Assembly (NCBI RefSeq): GCF_004799755.1
Contig: NZ_SLUB01000001.1
Span: 62,001 to 126,000 of the forward strand
Length of the DNA stretch: 64,000 nucleotides
Reading direction: 5' to 3'
DNA from: Bacillus timonensis
Lineage (GTDB): Bacteria > Bacillota > Bacilli > Bacillales > Bacillaceae_L
Part shown: piece after piece, positions 18,754 to 28,411 of the stretch
How the letters are laid out: each line of letters opens with the position of its first letter
Numbering within the stretch: position 1 is the stretch's first letter
Notes under the pieces: generated by a model
What the model was told of the DNA's origin: nothing
The model's input: the letters and a program-made list of their open reading frames with translations, nothing else
The model's database searches: none
Made by a program: the position numbers and the translations under genes

Positions 18754-20943
18754 ATGGCAAACGAACAGGTGTTAACTCCTGAGCAAGTGATAGAAAAGGC
18801 AAAAGTATATTTAAACGATAACGATATCGAGTTTATTAAACATGCATATAAATTTGCAGAAGAAGCTCATAAGGAGCAATTTCGTAAATCAGGTGAACCC
18901 TACATCATCCATCCAGTACAGGTAGCGGGTATTTTAGTTGATCTTGAAATGGACCCTTATACAATTGCGGGTGGCTTTTTACACGATGTTGTGGAGGATA
19001 CAAAAATTACTCTTCAAGAAATTAGCGATGTGTTTACTCCTGAAGTAGCAATGCTTGTTGATGGTGTCACAAAATTGGGGAAAATTAAATACAAATCTCA
19101 GGAAGAACAACAGGCTGAAAATCATCGGAAAATGTTTGTAGCAATGGCCCAAGATATTCGCGTTATTTTAATCAAGCTAGCAGACCGTTTGCACAACATG
19201 CGAACCCTTAAACATCTACCACCAGAAAAACAACGCCGTATTTCGAATGAGACACTTGAAATTTTTGCTCCACTGGCGCACCGACTTGGTATTTCAAAGA
19301 TTAAATGGGAACTTGAGGATACGGCCTTACGTTATTTAAATCCACAGCAATATTATCGAATCGTCAACCTGATGAAAAAGAAACGTGCTGAACGTGAGGA
19401 ATATCTTGAGGAAGTCATTAAAGAGGTTAAACAACATGTTGATGAGGTTTCGATCAAAGCGGAAATCTCAGGACGACCTAAGCATATTTACAGCATCTAT
19501 CGTAAAATGGTCCTTCAAAACAAGCAATTTAATGAAATCTATGACCTCCTTGCAGTTCGAATTGTCGTAAATAGTATAAAGGATTGTTATGCGGTTCTAG
19601 GTATCATTCATACTTGCTGGAAGCCAATGCCAGGGCGATTCAAAGACTATATTGCAATGCCGAAGCCAAATATGTATCAGTCTCTTCATACAACTGTGAT
19701 TGGTCCGAAGGGCGACCCCCTTGAGGTTCAAATCCGAACAGTTGAAATGCATCAGATTGCAGAATATGGGATTGCAGCCCATTGGGCATACAAAGAAGGC
19801 AAACAAGTGAATCAGCAATCCTCTTTTGAAGAAAAATTAACGTGGTTCCGTGAAATTTTAGAATGGCAAAACGATGCATCAAATGCAGAAGAATTCATGG
19901 AGTCCTTAAAAATTGATTTGTTTTCCGATATGGTCTTCGTTTTCACACCAAAGGGTGACGTTATGGAGTTGCCATCTGGATCTGTTCCTATTGATTTTGC
20001 ATACCGAATACACTCTGAAATTGGAAATAAAACAATTGGTGCTAAAGTAAATGGGAAAATGGTAACCTTGGATTACAAGTTAAAAACAGGGGATATCATA
20101 GAAATCTTAACTTCGAAGCATTCCTATGGTCCAAGTCAGGATTGGATTAAGCTTGCTCAAACATCACAGGCCAAAAACAAAATTCGTCAGTTCTTTAAAA
20201 AGCAACGCCGTGAAGAAAACATTGAAAAAGGAAAAGAACTTGTTGAAAAAGAGATACGGAATCTTGAATTTGAAGTGAAGGAAATTTTAACCCCTGAAAA
20301 TATCAAACGGGTTGCTGAAAAATTCAACTTTTCAAACGAAGATGATATGTATGCTGCGATCGGATATAACGGAATTACCGCAGCTCAAATCGCCAATCGT
20401 TTAACCGATAAACTTCGTAAGCAACGAGACCTTGAACAAGTGGCTGAAACAATATCAGAGGTAAAGCAAGTACCAAATCGGCCAAAAAGACGTGATTCTG
20501 GTGTACAAGTTCAAGGAATTGACAATTTACTGATTCGCTTATCGAAATGCTGTAACCCAGTTCCAGGGGATGAAATTGTCGGTTTTATTACTAAAGGCAG
20601 AGGTGTTTCCGTTCATCGCGCTGATTGCCAAAATGTTCATACACAGGATGCTCAACAGCGATTAATTGAAGTTGAATGGGAAAGTAATTTAAATGATCGT
20701 AAAGAGTTTAATGTGGAAATTGAAATAAATGGCTTTGATCGTCGAGGTTTATTGAATGAAGTGCTTCAAGCAGTAAATGAGACAAAGACAAATATTTCGG
20801 CTGTTTCGGGGAGATCAGACCGTAATAAAATGGCAACGATCAATATGTCCATTTCGATTCAAAATGTCAGCCATCTTCATAAAGTTGTGGAACGGATTAA
20901 ACAAATTCGGGATATATATTCTGTTCGTCGTGTAATGAGTTAA
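18754..20943 (+). CDS. relA: Bifunctional (p)ppGpp synthetase/hydrolase RelA (Rel)
   Basis: ATG 18754 gives MANEQVLT, as in B. subtilis; an upstream in-frame GTG (18742) lies within the AAGGTG site. 729 aa: HD hydrolase domain ([32 protein letters not shown]), synthetase domain ([27 protein letters not shown]), TGS domain ([22 protein letters not shown]), a Cys/His region ([11 protein letters not shown]) and a C-terminal ACT domain. It makes and degrades the stringent-response alarmone on stalled ribosomes. dtd follows after 14 bases. Confidence 0.97.
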   Translation: MANEQVLTPEQVIEKAKVYLNDNDIEFIKHAYKFAEEAHKEQFRKSGEPYIIHPVQVAGILVDLEMDPYTIAGGFLHDVVEDTKITLQEISDVFTPEVAMLVDGVTKLGKIKYKSQEEQQAENHRKMFVAMAQDIRVILIKLADRLHNMRTLKHLPPEKQRRISNETLEIFAPLAHRLGISKIKWELEDTALRYLNPQQYYRIVNLMKKKRAEREEYLEEVIKEVKQHVDEVSIKAEISGRPKHIYSIYRKMVLQNKQFNEIYDLLAVRIVVNSIKDCYAVLGIIHTCWKPMPGRFKDYIAMPKPNMYQSLHTTVIGPKGDPLEVQIRTVEMHQIAEYGIAAHWAYKEGKQVNQQSSFEEKLTWFREILEWQNDASNAEEFMESLKIDLFSDMVFVFTPKGDVMELPSGSVPIDFAYRIHSEIGNKTIGAKVNGKMVTLDYKLKTGDIIEILTSKHSYGPSQDWIKLAQTSQAKNKIRQFFKKQRREENIEKGKELVEKEIRNLEFEVKEILTPENIKRVAEKFNFSNEDDMYAAIGYNGITAAQIANRLTDKLRKQRDLEQVAETISEVKQVPNRPKRRDSGVQVQGIDNLLIRLSKCCNPVPGDEIVGFITKGRGVSVHRADCQNVHTQDAQQRLIEVEWESNLNDRKEFNVEIEINGFDRRGLLNEVLQAVNETKTNISAVSGRSDRNKMATINMSISIQNVSHLHKVVERIKQIRDIYSVRRVMS

Positions 20944-20957
20944 GAAAGGGAATTGTC

Positions 20958-21398
20958 ATGAAAGTCATCGTACAGCGTGCAAGGGATGCACGTGTAATCG
21001 TTCAAAATGAAGAAGTGGGTTCCATTAAAAATGGGGTAATGCTTTTGGTTGGAATCACACATACAGATACAATCGAGGATATTCAATATATCGCAGACAA
21101 GGTCGTCAATCTCCGCATCTTTGAGGATAATGAAGGGAAAATGAATTTATCACTATTAGATGTCAAAGGAGATATTCTATCTGTATCACAATTTACATTA
21201 TACGGGGATTGCCGCAAAGGAAGACGCCCTAACTTTATGGCTGCGGCAAAACCTGAATACGCAGAACACATGTACAATCTTTTTAATGCAGAACTCCGGG
21301 AAAAAGGAATAAATGTCGAGACGGGTTCATTCGGAGCAATGATGGATGTCCAATTTACAAATGTGGGACCCGTCACATTAATTCTCGAGAGTAAATAA
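20958..21398 (+). CDS. dtd: D-aminoacyl-tRNA deacylase
   Basis: 146 aa. Removes D-amino acids, and glycine from mischarged tRNA-Ala. Both family motifs are present: [17 protein letters not shown] and the C-terminal NVGPVTLIL cis-Pro motif. Operon with relA, as in B. subtilis. Confidence 0.96.
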   Translation: MKVIVQRARDARVIVQNEEVGSIKNGVMLLVGITHTDTIEDIQYIADKVVNLRIFEDNEGKMNLSLLDVKGDILSVSQFTLYGDCRKGRRPNFMAAAKPEYAEHMYNLFNAELREKGINVETGSFGAMMDVQFTNVGPVTLILESK

Positions 21399-21430
21399 AA
21401 ATTTTGCGCAATGTGCTTTTGCTAAATAAA

Positions 21431-21467
21431 AAAACGCTTCAAAAGCTATGGCTTTTGAAGCGTTTTT
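21431..21467. terminator. Bidirectional terminator between dtd and the amidase gene
   Basis: A perfect 16-bp stem (21431-21446 with 21451-21466) flanked by A- and T-runs; serves both convergent genes. Confidence 0.92.
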
Positions 21468-21479
21468 CTCTGTGGAAAT

Positions 21480-23261
21480 CTACTTTCCTTTAAAGTATTG
21501 AGCAAGTCCATAATAAATTCCATTTGAAACATTTTCTTGGAAAGTATTTGTACTTACCGTATATTCTTCTGTCGGATTACTAATAAATCCTAATTCCAAC
21601 AAGACAGATGGGTTTCGATTTTCCCGTAAAACTTGATAATTGCCCTGACGATGCTGTCTATTCTTGAAGCCAGTATTCTTAACTAGCTCTGATTGGAGTG
21701 TCGAAGCAAGTCCAACATCAATATTTTTATAATAATAGGATGTTACTCCGCGTACATTACGGTCATAAATACTATCATAGTGGATGCTCACAAATGCGTC
21801 TGCATTTCGATAATGGGAAATACTGACCCTTGAACGTAAGCTAATATAATTATCACTGTTACGTGTCATTACGACATTTGCACCAGACGCATTTAGTTTA
21901 TCAACAACCATTCTAGCAGTACGCAAGTTTAACGTTTTCTCATAAGTTCCACTTACTCCAATTGCGCCACTGTCATTACCACCATGACCAGGATCGATAA
22001 CGATCGTTTTTCCTTTTAAATATTGATTCACTCCCGGTCGTTCTACAATGTTTTCTGTTCCATTAACTGAAACTAGCCACCCAGCAACATAGCCAGTTTT
22101 ATTTCCAGGAAGGTTTATTTTATACCAGTCCCCTTCCTTAGCAACCATTGTAAAAGAATCCCCTTCGTTCGCCCGCGCAACTACTGAATGTGTGGTAGAT
22201 GAACCAGAACGAATATTTGTGCCATTATAAAGGATTTTTACAGCGGATTTTCCGGAGCTAGGTTCTTCGGCAGTCGGTGTATCCAACTGTATGTCTAAAT
22301 ACCAGCTAGCCACCCAGCCCTTTGTTCCATTTGATAACGTGATGTGGCTCCAATTATTTACTTCCTCTTCAATTGTTACCTTATTTCCTTGCTTTAGGCT
22401 TCCGATGATTTTGCCAGAAAGGGAGCCACTATCTCGAACATTTAAACTTGATGCTGTAACAACTCCAACTTTCCCCTGGTTAGTTGGAGCTTGTGGCGCT
22501 GAAGGTTGAGAGGGTTTGTCCTCTGTTGAAGAAATACCTGCAACGAAATCCCTATGTATCCAAGCAGAGCTTCCTCCGAACACAATTTCTATCCATTTTT
22601 CTCTCTCATTTGTAATTGTAACAGTAGCATTCTGCTTTAGCTTTCCAATGATTCTACCTTGCAAATTAGGTTGATCCCGCACATTTAAGATAGAAGCTGT
22701 AATTGTTCCAGTTTTTTTAGTGGTACTTGAATTTGAACTTGAATTCGAATTCGATGAACTGGATGTCTGCTTTGCTTTGATGAACTGTGAGGAAACCCAA
22801 CCATTATGTCCATTAAATGAAATCTTAGTCCAATTCTCATTTGCCTCAAGAAACTTGGCTTCGTTTCCTTTATTTAACGAGCCGATTACTTGGAAACTTG
22901 TTCCCGGACCACTTCGAAATCTAAGTCCATCTACTGTTGAGATAACAGTTGATGATGATGTCGTTGGTGATGAGGCAGATTGGTTCTCTTTTATAAGCCA
23001 AGATGCAACCCAGCCTGTTTTTCCAGAAGAAAGTTGCAGTTTAACCCAGTCATTTTTCCTATCAATGATCGTATACTTTTCTCCTTGTTTGACTTGTGCT
23101 GATCTTCCGTAGGAAAGTCCCGGACCTTCTCTTACATTCAACACAGGAGTATTGATGACTGCGATTGTTTCAGCCATTGTGTGTTTGCCAGGGGATGTTG
23201 TAACTGAAAAAATAATCGCGAGTAGGAACGCTAGTCCCAATTTTAAAATCTTGTGTAACAC
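21480..23261 (-). CDS. yrvJ: Secreted N-acetylmuramoyl-L-alanine amidase with five SH3b domains (YrvJ-like)
   Basis: 593 aa. Signal peptide about residues 1-30, then five bacterial SH3 domains, each marked by an LNVR/RFRSGP/NIRSG motif (near residues 40, 115, 190, 270, 345), with Ser-rich linkers. The C-terminal Amidase_3 domain (from about 412) carries the zinc ligands in VIDPGHGGNDSGA, the Glu of EKTLNLRTA and SIHYDS, and the catalytic Glu in LLELGFISN. It would cleave stem peptides from glycan strands in the wall. Same place, beside dtd, as B. subtilis yrvJ. Confidence 0.93.
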   Translation of the reverse strand: MLHKILKLGLAFLLAIIFSVTTSPGKHTMAETIAVINTPVLNVREGPGLSYGRSAQVKQGEKYTIIDRKNDWVKLQLSSGKTGWVASWLIKENQSASSPTTSSSTVISTVDGLRFRSGPGTSFQVIGSLNKGNEAKFLEANENWTKISFNGHNGWVSSQFIKAKQTSSSSNSNSSSNSSTTKKTGTITASILNVRDQPNLQGRIIGKLKQNATVTITNEREKWIEIVFGGSSAWIHRDFVAGISSTEDKPSQPSAPQAPTNQGKVGVVTASSLNVRDSGSLSGKIIGSLKQGNKVTIEEEVNNWSHITLSNGTKGWVASWYLDIQLDTPTAEEPSSGKSAVKILYNGTNIRSGSSTTHSVVARANEGDSFTMVAKEGDWYKINLPGNKTGYVAGWLVSVNGTENIVERPGVNQYLKGKTIVIDPGHGGNDSGAIGVSGTYEKTLNLRTARMVVDKLNASGANVVMTRNSDNYISLRSRVSISHYRNADAFVSIHYDSIYDRNVRGVTSYYYKNIDVGLASTLQSELVKNTGFKNRQHRQGNYQVLRENRNPSVLLELGFISNPTEEYTVSTNTFQENVSNGIYYGLAQYFKGK

Positions 23262-23393
23262 TTAAAAGCCTCCTTGAGTAAAAAAACATAGCTTTATAAC
23301 AATTCGCCACAAATAAAAAAATTCCTGTTTTTTTAGAAAGAAAATCTAAAAAAAGGGAAAGCTATAGTTTATTAAGAAAAAGGGGCGAGTAGG

Positions 23394-23570
23394 ATGAGAT
23401 TTAGCGAAAAAAGCAATAATGTTCAAAATACCGGTGGAAACGTATTTGGAGTAGATTTTCACGATTTTATCCAAAAAGAGCAGTCTTCAACGTATGTTGA
23501 ATTAGCGAGTGAATTTGGGGTTTCCGTTAGAGATGTTCGAAACTTAAAAAAGCAATTACATCGTTCTTGA
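23394..23570 (+). CDS. yrzK: Small helix-turn-helix protein, YrzK-like
   Basis: 58 codons: begins MRFSEKSNNVQNTGGN and ends RNLKKQLHRS. The segment VELASEFGVSVRDVRNLKKQL looks like a helix-turn-helix of the sigma-70 region 4 type. A weak GAGTAGG site precedes the ATG. B. subtilis has a protein of this kind (YrzK) between yrvJ and hisS. Function unknown; it may bind DNA or RNA polymerase. Confidence 0.72.
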   Translation: MRFSEKSNNVQNTGGNVFGVDFHDFIQKEQSSTYVELASEFGVSVRDVRNLKKQLHRS

Positions 23571-23606
23571 TATAAACTTTTATTTTTAAAAAATTGACGC
23601 GAAAAC

Positions 23607-23635
23607 TTGACATGAACTAAGTTCATACGTATGAT
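23607..23635 (+). promoter_or_regulatory. Sigma-A promoter of the hisS-aspS T-box transcript
   Basis: TTGACA (23607-23612), 17-bp spacer, TATGAT (23630-23635). Confidence 0.8.
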
Positions 23636-23641
23636 TATATA

Positions 23642-23961
23642 AAATTCTACAAAATTTATATATTGAACCAGTGATGGGGAAAAGTAGATAAGAGTACACA
23701 TGAATAGAGAGGGAATGTCATAGGCTGAGAGCATTCCTACATGATGACTTATTGAATGAACACCTCGTAGGTTTCTCTCTGAAAAAGCAAATGTCTCTAG
23801 TAGGAGTTGAACGTTTCAGGCGTTAACTGATTGAGTGAAGACTAAAGCAATTGTCTCTAAACGACCAATAAAGTCGAGGGAAATTAGTCTTAACTAGGGT
23901 GGCACCACGGGAATTCAAGCTCTCGTCCCTACAAGAAATTGTAGGGATGGGAGCTTTTTTT
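23642..23961 (+). ncRNA. T-box riboswitch upstream of hisS
   Basis: The T-box core AGGGTGGCACCACGGG (23896-23911) pairs with the free CCA end of uncharged tRNA. Stem I carries the AGGCTGAGAGC distal-loop region (about 23722-23732) and a GAACACC specifier loop in which CAC (23761-23763) is the His codon. A strong terminator with an alternative antiterminator follows. Low charged tRNA-His should allow read-through into hisS-aspS. The base after CAC is C rather than the usual purine, so the specifier assignment leans on the downstream gene. Confidence 0.92.
23918..23961 (+). terminator. T-box-controlled terminator before hisS
   Basis: A 17-bp stem (23918-23934 with 23939-23955, loop GAAA) is followed by T(7). 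Confidence 0.92.
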
Positions 23962-24080
23962 ATTTTATTCAGTTATAACTGAATAAAATAAAAAGCCTCC
24001 GGCGGATGCCACAGATTTTCAAAGGAAATTATCGAGCGCGCTCGATAAAATCTGGGCGCAAATACGCTAAGGCGTATTTG
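23957..24080 (-). repeat. Structured dispersed repeat, copy 2 (short form), in the hisS leader
   Basis: Components on the + strand: a perfect 38-bp palindrome 23957-23994; GCCTCCGGCGGATGCC (23995-24010); CAGATTTT (24012-24019) pairing with AAAATCTG (24047-24054) around a perfect 20-bp palindrome (24029-24048); and a hairpin CAAATACGC/GCGTATTTG (24059-24080). Read on the minus strand the order and sequence match both ends of copy 1 at 5763-6041. Only 29 bases separate it from the hisS ATG. Confidence 0.85.
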
Positions 24081-24109
24081 ATTTTGTTAAGAGTAAGGAG
24101 GAGTTATAA

Positions 24110-25378
24110 ATGGTTAATATTCCTAGAGGAACGCAGGATATTCTTCCAGGTTATGTGGAGAAATGGCAATATATCGAAGAAAAAGCGCGTGATATTTGCA
24201 AAAGATTTAATTACAAAGAAATCCGGACACCAATCTTTGAACATACAGAACTATTTTTACGAAGTGTTGGTGAAACAACAGATATCGTTACAAAAGAAAT
24301 GTATACCTTTGAAGATCGTGGAGAACGTAGCTTAACACTTCGACCAGAGGGCACAGCTGCTGTTGTTCGTTCATATGTGGAAAATAAAATGTATGGGAAT
24401 CCAACACAGCCAACAAAGCTATATTATTGTGGACCAATGTTCCGTTATGAACGACCACAAGCTGGACGTTTCCGTCAATTCGTTCAATTTGGAGTCGAGG
24501 CATTAGGCAGCAATGACCCTGCTATTGATGCGGAAGTCATCGCACTCGCAATGGAAATATACAAATCACTTGGATTGAAAAAACTAAAACTTGTAATAAA
24601 CAGCCTAGGAGATGTATCAAGCAGAAAGGCTCATCGGGATGCCCTAATCGCACACTTTTCGCCTAGAATCAATGAATTTTGTTCAGACTGTAAATCAAGA
24701 CTTGAGAAAAACCCAATGCGAATCCTTGATTGCAAAAAGGACCGTGACCACGAATTAATGCAGTCAGCACCATCTATTCTCGAATACTTAAACGAGGACT
24801 CAAGTGTGTATTTCGATAAAGTAAAATCCTACTTAACAGATTTACAGATTGATTTCGAAGTGGATTCAGGTCTTGTAAGAGGATTGGATTACTATAATCA
24901 TACAGCATTTGAAATTATGAGCGATGCAGAAGGCTTTGGAGCAATTACAACTCTATGTGGCGGAGGACGCTACAATGGATTAGTAGAAGGTCTTGGAGGG
25001 CCTGAAACGCCAGGTATTGGATTTGCTCTAAGTATTGAAAGACTTTTAGCAGCCTTACAAGCAGAGGGTATCGAACTTCCAGTTGAAGAGCGAGTCGACT
25101 GCTATGTAGCTGCAATTGGGGATGCTGCGTCTTCAAAATCTGTTTTATTAGTAAATGAACTTAGAAAAGCTGGCTTAGTTGCAGAGAAAGACTATTTAAA
25201 TAAAAAAGTAAAAGGTCAATTTAAAGCAGCTGACAGATTACAGGCAAAATTTGTTGCTATTTTAGGCGATGAAGAATTAGAAAGAAATGTAATTAATGTA
25301 AAAAACATGGAAACTGGTAATCAAGAAGAAGTCCAAATTGAACAATTTATATCATATATACTTGAAAAAAGTCACTAG
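24110..25378 (+). CDS. hisS: Histidyl-tRNA synthetase
   Basis: 422 aa class II synthetase. Starts [14 protein letters not shown]; motif 2 region [14 protein letters not shown]; histidine-binding motif [12 protein letters not shown] and [10 protein letters not shown]; motif 3 [14 protein letters not shown]-terminal anticodon-binding domain from about residue 330. Strong AAGGAGGAG site. Controlled by the T-box upstream and co-transcribed with aspS. Confidence 0.98.
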   Translation: MVNIPRGTQDILPGYVEKWQYIEEKARDICKRFNYKEIRTPIFEHTELFLRSVGETTDIVTKEMYTFEDRGERSLTLRPEGTAAVVRSYVENKMYGNPTQPTKLYYCGPMFRYERPQAGRFRQFVQFGVEALGSNDPAIDAEVIALAMEIYKSLGLKKLKLVINSLGDVSSRKAHRDALIAHFSPRINEFCSDCKSRLEKNPMRILDCKKDRDHELMQSAPSILEYLNEDSSVYFDKVKSYLTDLQIDFEVDSGLVRGLDYYNHTAFEIMSDAEGFGAITTLCGGGRYNGLVEGLGGPETPGIGFALSIERLLAALQAEGIELPVEERVDCYVAAIGDAASSKSVLLVNELRKAGLVAEKDYLNKKVKGQFKAADRLQAKFVAILGDEELERNVINVKNMETGNQEEVQIEQFISYILEKSH

Positions 25379-25389
25379 GAGTGGGAAAT

Positions 25390-27159
25390 ATGTTTGGTAG
25401 AACCTATTATTGCGGTGAAGTCACCGAGCAAGCCATCGGCGAAAAAGTATCATTAAAAGGTTGGGTTCAACGAAGAAGAGACCTAGGTGGGCTCATTTTT
25501 ATTGACCTCCGAGACAGAACTGGAATTGTCCAAATTGTATTTAATCCTGAAGAATCGAAAGAAGCTTTAGAAATCGCTGAGACTGTAAGAAGTGAATATG
25601 TCTTGGATGTTGAAGGAATTGTAGTTGCACGTGATGAAGCAACAATAAACAACAATATTATTACTGGAAAAATTGAAATCAAAGCGAATGATGTCAAAAT
25701 CATAAATGAAGCAAAAACACCTCCATTTATGATTGAAGACCGCACAGAGGTTTCTGAAGATTTACGTTTGAAGTATCGTTATTTAGATCTTCGTAGACCA
25801 GCTTTGTTTGAAACCTTTAAGATGCGCCATAATGTTACAAAATCAATTCGTGCATATCTTGATGGTGAAGGGTTCCTTGATATTGAAACACCTATTTTAA
25901 CAAAAAGTACTCCCGAGGGTGCTCGTGACTATCTTGTACCTAGTCGTGTACACCCAGGTGAGTTTTACGCATTACCACAATCACCACAAATTTTTAAACA
26001 GCTTTTGATGGTGGGTGGATTTGACCGTTATTATCAAATTGCTCGCTGTTTCAGAGATGAGGACCTCCGTGCTGACAGACAACCGGAATTTACACAAATC
26101 GATATTGAAACGTCCTTTATGAGTCAAGAAGACATCATGGCTATGGCAGAACAAATGATGAAAAAGCTTATGAAGGATGTAAAGGGATTGGACATTGAAC
26201 TTCCATTACCACGTTTATCATATGAAGATGCAATAAACCGTTATGGTTCTGACAAACCTGATACTCGTTTTGAGATGGAATTAATCAACCTTTCCGAAGT
26301 CGTCAAGGACAGTGGATTTAAAGTTTTCAGCAATGCAGTGGCAACTGGTGGACAAGTAAAAGCAATCAATGCAAAGGGTGCAGCTGGTAAATATACGCGT
26401 AAAGACATCGACGGTCTTACAGAATACGTGAATCGATATGGTGCTAAAGGTCTTGCATGGTTAAAGGTTGAAGAAAATGAATTAAAAGGTCCAATCGCTA
26501 AGTTCTTTGATGTTGAAGAGCAAAAGGCGTTAAGAGCTGTTTTAGAAGCTTCCACGGGAGACCTGCTCTTATTTGTAGCAGATAAACCAAAAGTAGTAGC
26601 AGATGCATTAGGTGCACTCAGATTAAAACTTGGAAAAGAACTTGAGTTAATTGATGAGTCTAAGTTTAATTTCCTTTGGGTAACGGATTGGCCACTATTT
26701 GAGTTTGATGAGGAAGATGGTCGTTATTATGCAGCACACCATCCATTTACAATGCCAGCTAGAGAAGATATCGAGCAACTCGAGAGCAAACCGTGGGAAG
26801 TAAAGGCGCAGGCATATGACCTTGTATTGAATGGCTATGAGTTAGGCGGAGGTTCACTTCGTATTTTTGAACGCGACATCCAAGAGAAGATGTTCAAAGT
26901 TTTAGGGTTCACAGAAGAGGAAGCCAAAGATCAATTTGGATTCTTATTAGAAGCTTTTGAATATGGAACTCCACCACATGGTGGTATTGCCTTAGGTCTA
27001 GACAGAATGGTTATGCTCTTAGCAGGCAGAACAAATCTTCGTGACACGATTGCTTTCCCTAAAACAGCAAGTGCAAGTGATCTCTTAACAGATGCGCCAA
27101 GTGAAGTTAGTAAAGCACAATTGAACGACTTGTATTTGTCGTTAAATGTTCGAAAATAG
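25390..27159 (+). CDS. aspS: Aspartyl-tRNA synthetase
   Basis: ATG 25390 ([10 protein letters not shown]) is chosen since AGGAG (25377-25381) lies eight bases upstream; an in-frame GTG at 25381 overlaps that site. 589 aa, bacterial type with GAD insertion domain. N-terminal OB anticodon-binding domain, motif 2 [16 protein letters not shown], motif 3 [12 protein letters not shown]. Eleven bases after hisS, same operon. Confidence 0.98.
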   Translation: MFGRTYYCGEVTEQAIGEKVSLKGWVQRRRDLGGLIFIDLRDRTGIVQIVFNPEESKEALEIAETVRSEYVLDVEGIVVARDEATINNNIITGKIEIKANDVKIINEAKTPPFMIEDRTEVSEDLRLKYRYLDLRRPALFETFKMRHNVTKSIRAYLDGEGFLDIETPILTKSTPEGARDYLVPSRVHPGEFYALPQSPQIFKQLLMVGGFDRYYQIARCFRDEDLRADRQPEFTQIDIETSFMSQEDIMAMAEQMMKKLMKDVKGLDIELPLPRLSYEDAINRYGSDKPDTRFEMELINLSEVVKDSGFKVFSNAVATGGQVKAINAKGAAGKYTRKDIDGLTEYVNRYGAKGLAWLKVEENELKGPIAKFFDVEEQKALRAVLEASTGDLLLFVADKPKVVADALGALRLKLGKELELIDESKFNFLWVTDWPLFEFDEEDGRYYAAHHPFTMPAREDIEQLESKPWEVKAQAYDLVLNGYELGGGSLRIFERDIQEKMFKVLGFTEEEAKDQFGFLLEAFEYGTPPHGGIALGLDRMVMLLAGRTNLRDTIAFPKTASASDLLTDAPSEVSKAQLNDLYLSLNVRK

Positions 27160-27183
27160 CGAACAAAACCCTTTTTGGTCAAC

Positions 27184-27212
27184 TTGTAAACACGATTCTC
27201 GTGTGTTAATAT
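27184..27212 (+). promoter_or_regulatory. Promoter of 6S RNA
   Basis: TTGTAA (27184-27189), 17 bp, TAATAT (27207-27212). The spacer contains the small inverted repeat ACACGA-TTC-TCGTGT. Confidence 0.6.
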
Positions 27213-27219
27213 TGTGACA

Positions 27220-27425
27220 TAAAGTTAGAAGTCCTGATGTGTTTGTCGTATAACCTATTGTTTTGACCGAACAATAGTTTATACGGGATCCCGGAGTTTT
27301 CGTACGTGCGTAAATGCCTCATCTTTCGCTAAAAGAGGACTTACAAAAGTCGAAACAGGGTGCCCACCTGCGGTGAGCGGGTTCAAAACTAAGGCATCGA
27401 CGGCACGATTGGGACTTCTACCGTT
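27220..27425 (+). ncRNA. ssrS: 6S RNA (BsrA/6S-1 type)
   Basis: The ends TAGAAGTCC (27226-27234) and GGACTTCTA (27412-27420) pair, and the internal stretch ACCTGCGGTGAGCGGGTTC (near 27367) together with GTTTTGACCGAAC matches Bacillus 6S-1 RNA. It lies directly after aspS, where B. subtilis bsrA is found. 6S RNA mimics an open promoter and binds RNA polymerase holoenzyme, mainly in stationary phase. The primary transcript may run to the terminator at 27444. Confidence 0.9.
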
Positions 27426-27443
27426 TTACCACAAAAATGACCG

Positions 27444-27479
27444 AAACTCTGTTTACTTTTGTGTAAACAGAGTTTTTTT
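27444..27479 (+). terminator. Intrinsic terminator after 6S RNA
   Basis: A 13-bp stem, AAACTCTGTTTAC with GTAAACAGAGTTT, followed by T(7). Confidence 0.92.
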
Positions 27480-27530
27480 GCGTTATCCAACAAAATTCAT
27501 GGATAAAATACATAATTCATATAGAAATTC

Positions 27531-27557
27531 TTGAATTTAGTCCGAGTATGTTATATT
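27531..27557 (+). promoter_or_regulatory. Possible promoter of tcdA
   Basis: TTGAAT (27531-27536) and an extended -10, TGTTATATT (27549-27557), but the spacer is only 15 bp. Confidence 0.4.
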
Positions 27558-27616
27558 CTTATTCTGGTTAAAATACAGGAAACTTTAATTTTTTGATACC
27601 CGATGGAGTTGAAGAC

Positions 27617-28381
27617 ATGTTACACCAATTTTCACGAAATGAATTAGCAATAGGAAAAAATGGCGTTGAAATCTTAAAAAATAGTACAGTAGCTATCCTT
27701 GGAGTAGGTGGCGTTGGTTCATTCTCAGTCGAGGCGCTAGCCCGATCAGGAGTCGGACGCTTAATCCTCGTTGATAAGGACAATGTTGATATCACAAATA
27801 TTAATCGGCAACTGCCTGCTTTACTTTCAACGGTTGGTCAGTCCAAAGTAGACATTATGAAAGAACGAATTGCTGACATAAACCCCGAATGTGAAGTAAT
27901 TGCGCTTAAAATGTTCTATACAGAAGAAACATTTGAGGAATTTTTTAGCTATGACTTAGACTTTGTCATCGATGCATCTGACACCATTATCTATAAAATT
28001 CACTTAATGAAGGAATGTCTTAAACGAGATATTCCAATCATTTCAAGTATGGGTGCAGCAAATAAGATGGATCCAACACGTTTTATGATTGCGGATATTT
28101 CAAAGACACATACGGACCCAATCGCAAAGGTGATTCGTACGAAATTACGAAAAGAGGGAATTCGCAAAGGAATCCCTGTCGTGTTCTCTGATGAAAGCCC
28201 AATTGTGATTCGTGAAGATATCCGTCAGGAAATCACAGATGAAAATGCTAAAATTCGAAAGGCAAAAATGCCGCCATCTTCAAACGCATTTGTTCCATCT
28301 GCATGCGGACTAATTATGGCAAGTTATGTTGTACGTGAATTGCTAAAAGACATTAAGATCAAAAGAGTAAAGGACGAATAA
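27617..28381 (+). CDS. tcdA: tRNA threonylcarbamoyladenosine dehydratase TcdA (YrvM)
   Basis: ATG 27617 (MLHQFSRNELAIG) with GGAG eight bases upstream is preferred over an in-frame TTG at 27593. 254 aa, E1/ThiF-like fold: nucleotide-binding GVGGVGSFSVEALARSGVG, then DKDNVDITNINRQ and VIDASDT. It cyclises t6A to ct6A at tRNA position 37 using ATP. Next to aspS and the 6S gene as in B. subtilis. Confidence 0.93.
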   Translation: MLHQFSRNELAIGKNGVEILKNSTVAILGVGGVGSFSVEALARSGVGRLILVDKDNVDITNINRQLPALLSTVGQSKVDIMKERIADINPECEVIALKMFYTEETFEEFFSYDLDFVIDASDTIIYKIHLMKECLKRDIPIISSMGAANKMDPTRFMIADISKTHTDPIAKVIRTKLRKEGIRKGIPVVFSDESPIVIREDIRQEITDENAKIRKAKMPPSSNAFVPSACGLIMASYVVRELLKDIKIKRVKDE

Positions 28382-28411
28382 AAAACGGGGCCATACGGCC
28401 GCGTTTTTTAT
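28382..28411. terminator. Terminator between tcdA and the RsfA-type gene
   Basis: AAAACG-G-GGCC pairs with GGCC-G-CGTTTT around ATAC (one G-G mismatch); T-run on one side, A-run on the other. Confidence 0.8.

Noticed and set aside
23459-23734. 91-codon minus-strand frame opposite yrzK and the hisS promoter
   Set aside because: It covers the promoter and leader of the T-box and lacks a ribosome-binding site; yrzK on the + strand explains the area better.
24006-24335. 109-codon frame overlapping the start of hisS
   Set aside because: It begins in the repeat element and runs out of frame through hisS, which is clearly the real gene.
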